A DNA stretch of 64,000 nucleotides, from contig NZ_QKYN01000090.1 in assembly GCF_003258295.1 (NCBI RefSeq), positions 1 to 64,000 on the forward strand. The letters run 5' to 3'. This DNA is from Streptacidiphilus pinicola (GTDB lineage: Bacteria; Actinomycetota; Actinomycetes; Streptomycetales; Streptomycetaceae). How positions within the stretch are numbered: the stretch's first letter is position 1; each line of letters begins with the position of its first letter. Shown here in pieces: positions 1 to 8,099 of the stretch. The position numbers and the translations under genes were made by a program. The notes below the pieces were generated by a model. It saw only the letters and a list, made by a program, of their open reading frames with translations. It did no database searches and was not told the origin of the DNA.

Positions 1-56
1 TCCCGCTGCTGGCGCAGGACCACCACGTCCTCGCACTCGACCCGCGCGGCGCCAGG

Positions 57-195
57 TGTGCGCGTGGAGCGGGAACGCGGCGAGCAGCAGCACCGGCTCG
101 CCGGAGCCCGCCTCCGCGAGGTGGAACGTGGTGCCGTTGGCCTCGATCTCGCGGTGACGGAGGGGACGGAGCTGGGGGGTGACGGTCTCGGACAC
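57..195 (-). pseudogene. alpha/beta hydrolase, 5' end only, broken by an inversion at the left edge
   Basis: A GTG at 195 opens a frame that runs leftward and resembles the N-terminus of a lactonase-type alpha/beta hydrolase, with the strand-turn segment LLLAAFPLHAHTWR ending near base 49. After that the minus frame turns into Arg/Gly/Ala-rich nonsense. The expected continuation, PLLAQDHHVLALDPRG, is instead encoded on the plus strand at 3-50. The gene is therefore cut by an inversion whose joint lies at the palindrome GGCGCC (48-53). It starts 22 bp after the SRPBCC stop and is the last gene of the sigma-factor operon. Whether this is a real inversion or a fold-back assembly artefact cannot be told from this window. 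Confidence 0.6.
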
Positions 196-216
196 GGCTG
201 CCTCCACGGGGCGGGG

Positions 217-714
217 TCAGGAACGGAACTGCGCGGCGAAGCGCTCGACCGCTCCCTGGTGCAGGAACGGGTGGAGCAGGCGGTCGACCAGGCGCACTCC
301 GGGGATCCGCAGGCCGCCGAAGAAGCCGAAGCGCGTGGTGTCGTGGCTCTCGGCGGTGGCCGCCAGGCCGCCGATCAGGAAGCGGCTCTGCATCAGGCAG
401 GAGCCCGGCCCCATGACGATGTCGAAGCGGGCCCGCATGCCCAGCGGGCTGCGGGCGACGGCCTCCAACGGCCTGCCCTCGGCATCCGTGGAGGTGATGG
501 TGAAGGTGCGGATGTCGTTGATCAGCAGCGGCATCTGCCGCTCCAGATCGGTGGCCAGGGTCCACACCTGCTCCACCGGGACGTCCAGGACCAGCTCGCC
601 GTAGCTGGTGCCGGGCGCGGCCGTGGCGAGGACGCGCAGGCGCCGCACCGGATCGAGTTCCGCGACCGGCCAGCCGCTGCCGCGGGCATCGTCACTGCGG
701 AGGTCGTCGTTCAT
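217..714 (-). CDS. SRPBCC-family protein
   Basis: This is a 165-residue soluble protein with the START/polyketide-cyclase-like fold pattern. A VPVEQVWTLATDLERQMP helix-strand segment lies near residues 39-56, followed by alternating strands and a C-terminal amphipathic helix (IPGVRLVDRLLHPFLHQGAV). Members bind a hydrophobic ligand, and none can be named here. The ATG at 712-714 overlaps the TGA of the upstream sigma-factor gene (ATGA), so translation is probably coupled. I chose this start over longer upstream readings because of that overlap. The neighbours suggest the sigma factor controls a small hydrolase/ligand-binding operon. The family call is secure; the function is unknown. Confidence 0.8.
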   Translation of the reverse strand: MNDDLRSDDARGSGWPVAELDPVRRLRVLATAAPGTSYGELVLDVPVEQVWTLATDLERQMPLLINDIRTFTITSTDAEGRPLEAVARSPLGMRARFDIVMGPGSCLMQSRFLIGGLAATAESHDTTRFGFFGGLRIPGVRLVDRLLHPFLHQGAVERFAAQFRS

Positions 715-1286
715 CCTTCCCACTCCTTCCTGAAACGGCGCCGGGCCCGGAAGAGACGGGTGCGCACGGTGGGCTCCGGGACCCCGAGCAGCGCGCTGAC
801 GGCGTGTTCGTCGAGGCCCTCCAGATCCCGCAGGACCAGGACCGCCCGATGGTGCGGCGAGAGCCGCTCCAGCACGTCGTGGACGTCCGCGGCCAGCTGC
901 GGGTCGCCGGGGGCGGGGACGTCGGCCAGCTCGGCCGGCAGGTCGCGGGAGGCGGCCCGGGCCACCCGCACCGCCTCGCGGACGGCGATCGCCCGCGCCC
1001 AACCGAAGAGCGCGGCGGGCTCCTTGAGCTGACGCAGGTTCCGGAAGACGGCGATCAGCGCCTCCTGGGCCGCGTCAGGGCCGTCCGCCAGGGCGATCGG
1101 CCCGCAGAGCCGGCCGATGTAGGGCGTGAGCCGGTCCAGAAGCTGATCGGTCGCCAACTGATCCCCCCGCTGCGCGGCTCGGACCAGCGGCGCGAGGTCG
1201 TCCCGCCGCCCGGCCGCCCCCGAGGAATCGGACCGGGACGGAGGCGGGGACGGTGACGTGGGAGACGGCGCGGACACGGTGGTCAC
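711..1286 (-). CDS. ECF-type RNA polymerase sigma factor
   Basis: The 191-residue protein carries a region 2 segment (DAAQEALIAVFRNLRQL, about residues 69-85) and a region 4 helix-turn-helix near the C-terminus. The latter has the typical LSPHHRAVLVLRDLEGL and HAVSALLGVPEPTVRTRLFR segments. A Ser/Pro-rich stretch of about 25 residues precedes region 2. The GTG start at 1286 overlaps the TGA of the secreted hydrolase (GTGA), and its stop overlaps the SRPBCC start (ATGA). No anti-sigma factor is adjacent, so how it is held inactive is not visible. Promoter targets cannot be predicted from this window. Confidence 0.85.
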   Translation of the reverse strand: MTTVSAPSPTSPSPPPSRSDSSGAAGRRDDLAPLVRAAQRGDQLATDQLLDRLTPYIGRLCGPIALADGPDAAQEALIAVFRNLRQLKEPAALFGWARAIAVREAVRVARAASRDLPAELADVPAPGDPQLAADVHDVLERLSPHHRAVLVLRDLEGLDEHAVSALLGVPEPTVRTRLFRARRRFRKEWEG

Positions 1287-2623
1287 CGTTCGTCGAGGCG
1301 GGCGAGGAAGGGCGCGAGCGTGCTCAGCACCGTGCTCCGGCCAGGAGCCGCCCAGAGCGTGTCGAGGTGCGTCATGGCGTCGTTCTCCGCGAAGGTCGCG
1401 GCCGGGATCCTGGAGTGGTCCACCACCCAGCGGGCGGCCGCGTTCACCGTGCCATGGGTGAGCCCGGACGCGAAGGAATACAGCGGCACGTCGATCTGCG
1501 CCGCGTGCCAGAGCCGCAGCCCCAGCAGCCGGCCGGCCGGCGTCGGGCGGAACGGGTCCGCGGCCTCCAGGTCGAGCGTGAGCCGGTTCGGCCAGTACCA
1601 CTCCAGCGCGGCGGGCACGGGCCCGGCCAGGGCCCGTGCGGCCGTCGCGGAGCGGGTGTACGCGGGGTTGATGCTCATCTCCGCGGCGAGCGGGTGGCTC
1701 GCCAGCATCCACGTGATCAGGCCCGCGTTGCTGACCGGATGGTTGGGGCGCAGCGGCGCCGGAAGCCGCGGGGCGAGCGTCGAGGGAGCGTCCGGCGCGG
1801 CGACGGCGTAGGCGCCGGCGAGCTGCTGCAGGATCTGCAGCGTCTCCGGCCGCCCGGCGACGGCGGCCAGACTCCCGTCGAAGACCGCACCGCCGGCGAT
1901 CTGCCGCTGCCAGGCGGCGGCCTGCGCGGCGGTGAGCCGGTACACGTCCCCCTGCCCGGCGAAGGCGTCGTGCACGCCGCCGTCCAGGTTCACCAGGCCC
2001 GACAGATCCCGGTAGCCGGGGCGGCCGTCGAAGTCCCAGGCGGCGTAGGCCAGGGCCGTCGTCGCGCCCCAGGAGTGGCCGCCCAGCACGACCTGGTGCC
2101 GCCCATGGTCCCGCGCGGCCAGTACGATCTGCCGCAGGTCGTCGAGCTCCACGGCGAGCCCCCACTGCCCGACGTACGCGGCCGTCTGCGGGGTCTGCAC
2201 GCGGTAGTGCCCGCCGAGGTAGTACGCCGCCGCGGCGTCGGGCCCGGAGCGGAAGCCGCTCAGGTCGGCGAGATCCTGCTCGCGTCGGTCGACCGCCCAC
2301 ACCTGTGTGTCCGGCAGCCGCGCCACCAGCTCCTCCGCCAGCGCCCGGAAGTCGTCGGCCGCGCCGAACTGCCCCGGCACCAGCACCACGACCTGCCGCG
2401 CCTGCGGCCGGCCCACCTCCAGCACGTGCACCCGCTGGGCGTCCGCCGGCCCGGCGGCGCGGGCGCCCGCCATCGAGACGTACGCCTCGTGCACCGCCGC
2501 TCGCGCGGGCCTGGCCGCTGCGGCAGCGGCCGGGCCCGCGCCCGGCAGGACCAGCGCACCGGCCAGCGCACCCACCAGCGCGGCCGGGACGACCCGCTTC
2601 TTCCAATCTTTCCAGGCGTGCAT
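1283..2623 (-). CDS. secreted alpha/beta hydrolase
   Basis: A 446-residue exported enzyme. The N-terminus has two Lys-rich turns, a hydrophobic core (VVPAALVGALAGALVLPGAG) and Ala-rich cleavage sites around residue 40. The hydrolase core follows, with the oxyanion-side segment VVVLVPGQFG and the nucleophile elbow GHSWG (serine nucleophile). A His near GLTHGTV in the last 70 residues may complete the triad. The ATG at 2623 was preferred over the in-frame GTG at 2638 because a GGAGGGGGAG ribosome-binding site lies directly before it. It is first in the sigma-factor operon. The substrate is unknown; esterase or lipase is likely. Confidence 0.8.
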   Translation of the reverse strand: MHAWKDWKKRVVPAALVGALAGALVLPGAGPAAAAAARPARAAVHEAYVSMAGARAAGPADAQRVHVLEVGRPQARQVVVLVPGQFGAADDFRALAEELVARLPDTQVWAVDRREQDLADLSGFRSGPDAAAAYYLGGHYRVQTPQTAAYVGQWGLAVELDDLRQIVLAARDHGRHQVVLGGHSWGATTALAYAAWDFDGRPGYRDLSGLVNLDGGVHDAFAGQGDVYRLTAAQAAAWQRQIAGGAVFDGSLAAVAGRPETLQILQQLAGAYAVAAPDAPSTLAPRLPAPLRPNHPVSNAGLITWMLASHPLAAEMSINPAYTRSATAARALAGPVPAALEWYWPNRLTLDLEAADPFRPTPAGRLLGLRLWHAAQIDVPLYSFASGLTHGTVNAAARWVVDHSRIPAATFAENDAMTHLDTLWAAPGRSTVLSTLAPFLARLDER

Positions 2624-2804
2624 TTGCTCCCCCTCCACTCGTGACTCGACTCTCGTCGGGTCTCTCGTGGGAAGGGAGGAGCCGTATCGGCCCGACGTTC
2701 CCCGTGACGCGCATCACAGCGTTCGTCAGCTCGCGCTTTCCGGTCCGGCGCGCAATGCGGGACACTTGGGGTTTGGCCATCGCCCGGTACCGGAGGAGAC
2801 GCAC

Positions 2805-4442
2805 GTGCACGACGGGCCGCTGATCGTTCAGTCCGACAAGACCCTGCTGCTGGAGACCGGGCACGACCTCGCCGGGGAGTGCCGGCGCGCCATCGCTCCG
2901 TTCGCGGAGCTGGAGCGGGCGCCGGAGCACGTGCACACGTACCGGGTGACGCCGCTCGGCCTGTGGAACGCGCGGGCCGCCGGGCACGACGCGGAGCAGG
3001 TCGTGGACGCGCTGGTGCGCTTCTCGCGCTACCCCGTGCCGAACGCGCTGCTGGTCGACATCGCGGACACCATGGACCGCTACGGCCGGCTGCGGCTCGC
3101 CAAGGACCCGGTGCACGGCCTGGTGCTGACCGCCACCGACCGCCCCGTGCTGGAGGAGGTGCTGCGGTCCAAGAAGATCGCCCCGCTGGTCGGCCAGCGG
3201 CTCGACCCGGACACGGTGCTGGTGCACCCCTCCGAGCGCGGACAGATCAAGCAGATGCTGCTCAAGCTGGGCTGGCCGGCCGAGGACACCGCCGGGTACG
3301 TGGACGGGGAGGCGCACCCGATCGAGCTGGACCAGAACGGCTGGCAGCTGCGTGCCTACCAGGAGCAGGCCGCCGAGGGTTTCTGGCACGGCGGCTCCGG
3401 CGTCGTGGTGCTGCCCTGCGGCGCCGGCAAGACGCTGGTCGGCGCGGCCGCGATGGCCAGGGCCAAGGCCACCACGCTGATCCTGGTCACCAACACGGTC
3501 TCGGCCCGCCAGTGGAAGCACGAGCTGGTCAAGCGGACCTCGCTGACCGAGGACGAGATCGGCGAGTACAGCGGCACCCGCAAGGAGATCCGCCCGGTCA
3601 CCATCGCGACCTACCAGGTCATGACGACCAAGCGGAAGGGCGTCTACCCGCACCTTGAGCTGTTCGACTCCCGCGACTGGGGCCTGATCGTCTACGACGA
3701 GGTGCACCTGCTGCCCGCGCCGGTCTTCAAGTTCACCGCCGACCTGCAGGCGCGCCGCCGGCTCGGGCTGACGGCGACGCTGGTGCGTGAGGACGGCCGC
3801 GAGGGCGACGTGTTCTCGCTGATCGGCCCCAAGCGCTTCGACGCCCCCTGGAAGGAGATCGAGGCGCAGGGCTACATCGCCCCCGCGGACTGCTGCGAGG
3901 TGCGGGTCACGCTCACCGACTCCGAGCGGCTCGCCTATGCGACGGCCGAGCCGGAGGAGCGGTACCGGTTCTGTGCGACGACGGCCACCAAGCGCCGGAT
4001 CACCCAGGCACTCGTCGAGAAGCACCGGGGCACGCCGACCCTCGTCATCGGCCAGTACATCGACCAACTCGACGAGCTGGGCGAGGCGCTGGACGCGCCG
4101 GTGATCAAGGGCGAGACGACCAACGCGCAGCGCGAGAAGCTGTTCGACGCCTTCCGCGAGGGCGAGATCAGCGTGCTGGTGGTCTCCAAGGTCGCCAACT
4201 TCTCCATCGACCTGCCCGAGGCGACGGTGGCGATCCAGGTCTCCGGCACCTTCGGCTCCCGCCAGGAGGAGGCCCAGCGGCTCGGCCGGGTGCTGCGTCC
4301 CAAGGCGGACGGGCACATGGCGCACTTCTACTCGGTCGTGGCCCGGGACACCATCGACCAGGACTTCGCCGCGCACCGGCAGCGGTTCCTGGCCGAACAG
4401 GGCTACGCCTACCGGATCGTGGACGCGGACGACGTGCTGTGA
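2805..4442 (+). CDS. XPB/Rad25-type DNA repair helicase
   Basis: At 545 residues it matches the usual length of bacterial XPB homologues. An N-terminal damage-recognition-like domain (1-170) precedes two RecA-like lobes. Walker A is LPCGAGKT near residue 203, the Walker B box is DEVH near 298, and motif III is LGLTATLVREDGRE. The C-terminal lobe contains QEEAQRLGRVLRP (motif VI). These ATPases unwind DNA 3'-5' during repair. The GTG start at 2805 follows a strong GGAGGAG site (2792-2798). It is monocistronic, transcribed away from the sigma-factor operon. Confidence 0.93.
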   Translation: MHDGPLIVQSDKTLLLETGHDLAGECRRAIAPFAELERAPEHVHTYRVTPLGLWNARAAGHDAEQVVDALVRFSRYPVPNALLVDIADTMDRYGRLRLAKDPVHGLVLTATDRPVLEEVLRSKKIAPLVGQRLDPDTVLVHPSERGQIKQMLLKLGWPAEDTAGYVDGEAHPIELDQNGWQLRAYQEQAAEGFWHGGSGVVVLPCGAGKTLVGAAAMARAKATTLILVTNTVSARQWKHELVKRTSLTEDEIGEYSGTRKEIRPVTIATYQVMTTKRKGVYPHLELFDSRDWGLIVYDEVHLLPAPVFKFTADLQARRRLGLTATLVREDGREGDVFSLIGPKRFDAPWKEIEAQGYIAPADCCEVRVTLTDSERLAYATAEPEERYRFCATTATKRRITQALVEKHRGTPTLVIGQYIDQLDELGEALDAPVIKGETTNAQREKLFDAFREGEISVLVVSKVANFSIDLPEATVAIQVSGTFGSRQEEAQRLGRVLRPKADGHMAHFYSVVARDTIDQDFAAHRQRFLAEQGYAYRIVDADDVL

Positions 4443-4464
4443 CGCTGCTGCGCTGAGCGGAGGC

Positions 4465-4665
4465 TCAGCTCTGCTTCAGGAGATCGTCCGGCAGGCCGTC
4501 GTGCCCGAGGACGACGACGGAGAAGGCCGTGGAGGCGAAGATGCCGACGCTGCGCGCGCAGGCCGCGATCGGGTTGCGCGGGCGGCGCTCCACCTTGGTG
4601 GCACCACGGGCGACGACGTGAGGACGGTTGGTCCGGGGACGGGGGTCGATGTGTGCGGTAGCCAT
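4465..4665 (-). CDS. small uncharacterised protein (66 aa)
   Basis: This is a 66-residue basic protein. Its N-terminal half is Arg/Pro-rich, and a short hydrophobic segment (SVGIFASTAFSVVVLG, about residues 39-54) could be a membrane-associated helix. The ATG lies at 4663-4665. It is convergent with the XPB helicase gene, its stop being 22 bp beyond that gene's stop. I do not recognise a family. The coherent composition and clean start argue for a real gene, but at this size in 70+% GC DNA the call is moderate. Confidence 0.5.
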   Translation of the reverse strand: MATAHIDPRPRTNRPHVVARGATKVERRPRNPIAACARSVGIFASTAFSVVVLGHDGLPDDLLKQS

Positions 4666-4821
4666 GTCTCAAAGGTAGATTTCGAGCCCCGCGAAATCGT
4701 CAGCCCAACGGCCGAATCCGCGGGACCTTCGGCATCATCCCGCAGGGTGACCCGGCCTCGTCCTCGCGTCAGGGTTACCCCTGATATCCCCTGAATAAAG
4801 GATTCGCTCCCCGGTCGTTCG

Positions 4822-4976
4822 TAGGTATAGGGTGTCCGGTCTGCCGCCTCCCCGGGGACGCACGTGGGGAGGCGCCGCCCGGACGGTAACCGGGCGGCTC
4901 TCAAATTCCATCGCAGACTTTTGAGACCGCTGCGCGCCGGACACCCCCGGTGCTCCGCAGCCGGGAAGGCTTCTCC
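4822..4976 (+). ncRNA. highly structured 5' leader of helR (candidate cis-regulatory RNA)
   Basis: A TAGGTATAG box (4822-4830) resembles a -10 element. Immediately after it come nested inverted repeats. P1 pairs 4830-4839 with 4937-4946 (10 bp). It encloses P2 (4845-4853 with 4866-4874), P3 (4875-4882 with 4890-4897) and P4 (4899-4905 with 4920-4926). GTCTGC at 4839-4844 is exactly complementary to GCAGAC in the P4 loop (4913-4918), a possible pseudoknot sharing one base with P1. A fifth hairpin, CCCGG/CCGGG (4946-4950/4961-4965), overlaps the GGGAAGG ribosome-binding site. The architecture suggests a ligand- or ribosome-sensing leader controlling helR. No known class is recognised. Confidence 0.6.
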
Positions 4977-7097
4977 GTGCCTGCGCACAGTCCCATCCCC
5001 ACCAACCCGCTCGACCGCGAACGCTCCCACCTGGCCTCCTCCCGTTCCGCGCTGCGCGCGATGCGCGAGGACGTCGAGGCGCTCGACATCCGTGACGTCA
5101 CCGGAAACTGGGTCAACGCCGCGATCCTCGCCCGCGAGATCGACGACCGGATCAGGGCCCTGGCCGATCTCGCCGACACCCCGCTCTTCTTCGGCCGGCT
5201 CGACTTCCTGCACGCGCCGGGCGCGGATCTGGCGGAGGGCGGCGAGGGCGAGCGCTTCTACATCGGCCGCCGCCACGTGCACGACGCCGACGGCGACCCG
5301 ATGGTCATCGACTGGCGCGCGCCCGTCTCCCAGTCCTTCTACCGGGCCAGCAAGAAGGACCCGATGGACATCGGGCTGCGCCGCCGCTTCGGCTACACCG
5401 GCGGCGAGTTGACCGCCTACGAGGACGAGCACCTGACCGACCCCGAAGAGGTGACGGGCGCCAGCGCGCTGCTCGCGGCGGAGATCGAGCGCCCGCGCGT
5501 GGGCCCGATGCGCGACATCGTGGCGACCATCCAGCCCGAGCAGGACGAGATCGTCCGCGCCGACGTGCACGGCACGGTCTGCGTCCAGGGGGCGCCCGGC
5601 ACCGGGAAGACCGCCGTCGGCCTGCACCGTGTCGCCTACCTGCTCTACGCCCACCGCGAGCGCCTCGCCCGCACCGGCACGCTCGTCATCGGCCCGAACC
5701 GCTCCTTCCTCCACTACATCGAGCAGGTCCTGCCCGCGCTGGGCGAGTTGGACGTCGCCCAGGCCACCGTCGAGGAGCTCGTCGCCCACGTCCCGCTGCG
5801 CGCCACGGACAGCGCGCCGTCGGCGCGGATCAAGGGCGACGCGCGGATGGCGGAGGTGCTGCGCCGCGCCGTCCGGTCCGGCATCACCATGCCGACCGAG
5901 GGCTGCGTCGTGGTCCGCGGCTCACGCCGCTGGCGCGTCGCCTCCTACGAACTGGAGGAGATCGTCCGCGAGCTGATGGACCGTGACATCCGTTACGGCG
6001 CGGCCCAGGCCGCGCTCCCGCAGCGGATCGCGCACGCCGTCCTGGTGAAGATGGAGCAGTCGGGCGAGGCCCCCGACGACCGCGTCCAGGACGCGGTGGC
6101 CCGGAACCCCGCCGTCAAGGCGACGGCCAAGGCGCTGTGGCCGCCGGTCGACGCGGCCAAGCTGGTGCTGCGCCTGCTCTCCGACGCGGAGTTCCTCGCC
6201 GAGTGCGCGGAGGGCGTGCTGACGCCGGAGGAGCAGGCCACGGTGCTCTGGCCCAAGCCCGGCAAGGGCGTCAAGACCGCGCCGTGGACGCCCGCGGACG
6301 CGGTCCTCGTCGACGAGGCCCGGGATCTGGTCGAGCGGACGTCCTCGCTGGGCCATGTCGTCCTCGACGAGGCCCAGGACCTCTCCCCCATGCAGTACCG
6401 GGCGGTGGGCCGACGCTGCAGCACCGGCTCCGCGACGGTGCTGGGCGACATCGCCCAGGGCACGACGCCGTGGTCCACGGACTCCTGGGCCACCGCCCTG
6501 CACCACCTGGGCAAGCCGGGCTCCCGGGTGGAGGAGCTGACCACCGGCTTCCGCGTCCCCGGCGAGGTCATCGACTACGCGTCCCGGCTCCTGCCGCAGA
6601 TTGCGCCGGACCTGGCGCCCGCGACCTCGATCCGTACCGCGGTCGGCACCCTCGCCATCCGCCGCGTCGACGGCTCCGCCGCGCCCGAGGACGCGGACGC
6701 GCTGGACGCGGCCTCCGCGCTGGCTCCCGCGACGCCGCCCGCGCTCACCGACTCCGTCGTGGCGGCGGTCCATGACGCGCTGGCCAACGAGGGCAGTATC
6801 GGCCTGATCGCGGCCGACGCCCGCGTCCCCCTGCTGGGCGCCGCGCTGACCGCGGCGGGCCTCGGCTATCTCGCGCCCGGCACCGAGACCACGACGGAGA
6901 CCCGGCTCACCCTCGTCCCCGCCTCACTCGCCAAGGGCCTGGAGTACGACTACGTCGTCCTGGACGAACCCGCCGCCATCATCGACGGCGAGGCAGATCT
7001 CCGCACGGGGCTCCGCCGCCTCTACGTCTGCCTCACCCGCGCCGTCTCCGGCCTGGACGTCCTCCACAGCCGCCCCTTGCCCGAGGCACTCGGGTAA
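4977..7097 (+). CDS. helR: HelR-type RNA polymerase recycling ATPase (UvrD/HelD-like)
   Basis: The 706-residue protein has an N-terminal helical region (about 1-130), a UvrD/Rep-like ATPase with Walker A GAPGTGKT near residue 204, motif II VVLDEAQD near 460, and a split C-terminal lobe ending with LYVCLTRAVSGLDVL. This is the HelD/HelR family, which uses ATP to pull RNA polymerase off nucleic acids; actinobacterial HelR displaces rifamycins from the enzyme. GTG 4977 was chosen over GTG 4950 because GGGAAGG (4963-4969) precedes it, while 4950 lies inside a leader hairpin. It is a single gene behind the structured leader described separately. Family is confident; the HelR subtype is likely. Confidence 0.85.
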   Translation: MPAHSPIPTNPLDRERSHLASSRSALRAMREDVEALDIRDVTGNWVNAAILAREIDDRIRALADLADTPLFFGRLDFLHAPGADLAEGGEGERFYIGRRHVHDADGDPMVIDWRAPVSQSFYRASKKDPMDIGLRRRFGYTGGELTAYEDEHLTDPEEVTGASALLAAEIERPRVGPMRDIVATIQPEQDEIVRADVHGTVCVQGAPGTGKTAVGLHRVAYLLYAHRERLARTGTLVIGPNRSFLHYIEQVLPALGELDVAQATVEELVAHVPLRATDSAPSARIKGDARMAEVLRRAVRSGITMPTEGCVVVRGSRRWRVASYELEEIVRELMDRDIRYGAAQAALPQRIAHAVLVKMEQSGEAPDDRVQDAVARNPAVKATAKALWPPVDAAKLVLRLLSDAEFLAECAEGVLTPEEQATVLWPKPGKGVKTAPWTPADAVLVDEARDLVERTSSLGHVVLDEAQDLSPMQYRAVGRRCSTGSATVLGDIAQGTTPWSTDSWATALHHLGKPGSRVEELTTGFRVPGEVIDYASRLLPQIAPDLAPATSIRTAVGTLAIRRVDGSAAPEDADALDAASALAPATPPALTDSVVAAVHDALANEGSIGLIAADARVPLLGAALTAAGLGYLAPGTETTTETRLTLVPASLAKGLEYDYVVLDEPAAIIDGEADLRTGLRRLYVCLTRAVSGLDVLHSRPLPEALG

Positions 7098-7243
7098 CCC
7101 TGAAGGGGCGGTCCGCCCCCGCTCGCGCCCGCGCGGCGGAGCCGCATATCGGTACGAGCCTCGCGCCCCTGGGGGGGTGCAACCTCCTGCGTGAGCTCGT
7201 CCGCCCTTGGAGGGTGCGGCTGATCCGGCGCCCGGAGGAAGGG
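7098..7243. terminator. GC-rich intergenic region between convergent helR and cutC
   Basis: The 146 bp between the two stop codons hold the near-palindrome GGGGCGG/CCGCCCC (7105-7119) and further short G/C repeats. They probably end both transcripts. No open frame with a plausible start is present. Confidence 0.4.
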
Positions 7244-7951
7244 CTACGCGGCTACGGGCTCGGCGTCGAGCAGGCGGCGCCACTGTTGGACGAGGCCGGT
7301 GTCGAGGGGGGTGTGCCAGCCGGAGCCCGTGCGGACCATCGTGCCGACGTGGAAGCCGTCGATGCCGGCCGCGCGCAGACGCGGGATGTGCTGGGTCTTG
7401 AGGCCGCCGCCCACGAGGATGCGGGGACGGTAGCCGGGCGCGCCGGCCTGGGCGACCTCGTGGGCGAGGACGTCCATGCCGGTGGCCACCCCGGCCGCGC
7501 TGCCCGCGGTGAGGACGGTGTCCAGGCCGGGCAGGCCGTCGATCGCGGCGCGGACCTCCTCGCGGGAGGTCGCGTTGTCCAGGGCCCGGTGGAAGGTCCA
7601 ACTGCAGCCGGGGATCGCCTCCAGCAGGGTGCGCACGGACGCCAGGTCGACCTCGCCCTCGGGGGTGAGGAAGCCGAGGACGAACTCCTCCGCGCCCTCG
7701 GCGCGCAACGCCTGCGCCTTGGCGCAGAGCCCGTCGAGGTCCCGCACCACGAAGCCGTTGCCGTCGCGCAGCATCACGCGGAGCGGCACGTGGACCGCTG
7801 CCCGGATCCGGGCGAACTCGGCGAGGTCCGGCGTGAGCCCGTCGGCCGCCATCTCGCCGGCGAGTTCCAGGCGGTCGGCTCCGCCCGCCGCGGCCGCGAC
7901 GGCGTCCTCCGCGGACGTCGCGATGACCTCGAAGATCGCCCGATCGCTCAT
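7244..7951 (-). CDS. cutC: CutC-family protein
   Basis: The 235-residue TIM-barrel protein contains the family signatures GADRLELAGEMAADGLTP near the N-terminus, VMLRDGNGFVV, FHRALDN and LTAGSAAG in the C-terminal half. Escherichia coli CutC was linked to copper tolerance, but that role is disputed and the biochemical activity is unsettled. ATG 7949-7951 follows GAGAGG. A DasR dre-like sequence lies 36 bp upstream of the start, which points to control by aminosugar status rather than copper. It is transcribed alone, convergent with helR. Confidence 0.88.
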   Translation of the reverse strand: MSDRAIFEVIATSAEDAVAAAAGGADRLELAGEMAADGLTPDLAEFARIRAAVHVPLRVMLRDGNGFVVRDLDGLCAKAQALRAEGAEEFVLGFLTPEGEVDLASVRTLLEAIPGCSWTFHRALDNATSREEVRAAIDGLPGLDTVLTAGSAAGVATGMDVLAHEVAQAGAPGYRPRILVGGGLKTQHIPRLRAAGIDGFHVGTMVRTGSGWHTPLDTGLVQQWRRLLDAEPVAA

Positions 7952-7986
7952 GTACAGCCTCTCTGTTCCGCTCCGAAAACGGCACA

Positions 7987-8002
7987 ACAGGTCTAGTCCA
8001 AT
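7987..8002 (-). promoter_or_regulatory. dre-like operator (DasR-type) upstream of cutC
   Basis: On the minus strand this reads ATTGGACTAGACCTGT. Its core TGGACTAGACCT is identical to the site at 24850-24861 in front of nagK and matches 12 of 16 positions of the dre palindrome AGTGGTCTAGACCACT. Its position just before cutC suits a repressor site. Confidence 0.5.
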
Positions 8003-8099
8003 GTAGACACCCTAGCCTGCGCGGCCACGCAGCGACAGCGACGCCACTCTTGCACCCGTGTGACAGCGAACCGGGCACCGTCCGTACCACAATGGCTCT

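Noticed and set aside
711-4376. A continuous 1221-codon minus-strand frame spanning helicase, hydrolase and sigma factor regions
   Set aside because: Only its last 191 codons (the sigma factor) look like a protein. The rest runs antisense to the XPB helicase and out of frame through the hydrolase.
4864-5412. A 182-codon frame starting inside the helR leader
   Set aside because: No ribosome-binding site, Arg/Ser/Thr-rich low-quality composition, and it runs out of frame into helR.
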